Assembly (NCBI GenBank): GCA_026388615.1
Contig: JAPLJL010000425.1
Location: 1 to 5,335, forward strand
DNA from: Pseudomonadota bacterium
GTDB lineage: Bacteria; Desulfobacterota; JAPLJL01
Direction: 5' to 3'
DNA: 5,335 bases
Below are positions 5,249 through 5,335 of this stretch, in pieces. Below the pieces are notes generated by a model. It searched no databases. It was not told the origin of the DNA and saw only the letters and a program-made list of their open reading frames with translations. The first letter of the stretch is position 1. Every line of letters starts with the position of its first letter. The translations under genes and the position numbers were made by a program.

Positions 5249-5335
5249 ATCACGTAATCCCGGGCGGCGGGCCCGCTAGGCCTCGCCTTCGTTGGACCCA
5301 ATTATCAGGGGTCATCGAGTTTATTGGTATCCGAG

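Noticed and set aside
5107..5301. Minus-strand open frame (64 codons) upstream of tldE/pmbA
   Set aside because: It runs through the dispersed CATTGCGAGCGA-type repeat and a homopolymer tract, and overlaps the ribosome-binding site of tldE/pmbA. The peptide is characteristic of translated repeat DNA.

Overview
This GC-rich window looks like bacterial chromosomal DNA from an anaerobe, most plausibly Desulfobacterota (the former Deltaproteobacteria) or a neighbouring lineage. Four things suggest this: a cysteine-packed iron-sulfur protein, a PilZ domain resembling the paralogous type expanded in myxobacteria and relatives, an AAA_14/DUF4143 ATPase, and intergenic DNA full of short dispersed repeats. 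The lineage is an inference from gene content and repeat style; no rRNA or other phylogenetic marker is present.

Layout. Positions 62-877 (+) encode a 271-residue iron-sulfur protein with a C-terminal 2[4Fe-4S] ferredoxin domain and ten further cysteines upstream. Positions 950-1714 (+) encode a PilZ-domain protein with an unassigned helical N-terminal half. Positions 1715-2151 are non-coding and hold a 26-bp tandem repeat and dispersed-repeat fragments. Positions 2187-3371 (+) encode an AAA_14/DUF4143 ATPase. It is preceded by a perfect consensus sigma-70 promoter placed so close that the mRNA should be leaderless. Positions 3372-3780 are non-coding and form a mosaic of dispersed-repeat fragments. 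Positions 3781-5097 (-) encode a TldE/PmbA-type protein. Positions 5098-5335 hold its ribosome-binding site and another dispersed repeat.

The four genes do not form one pathway. The ferredoxin and PilZ genes are co-oriented 72 bp apart and could be co-transcribed, though their functions do not require it. The ATPase is a self-contained unit with its own promoter. It is bracketed by a perfect 30-bp direct repeat, each copy folding into a 10-bp hairpin, and by an imperfect inverted repeat. The tldE/pmbA gene converges on it from the other strand, and its expected partner TldD is not in the window.

The least ordinary features are the leaderless consensus promoter, the repeat pair around the ATPase, and the cysteine-rich N-terminal part of the ferredoxin-like protein. 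I see no CRISPR array, tRNA, rRNA, transposase or clearly new multi-gene system.
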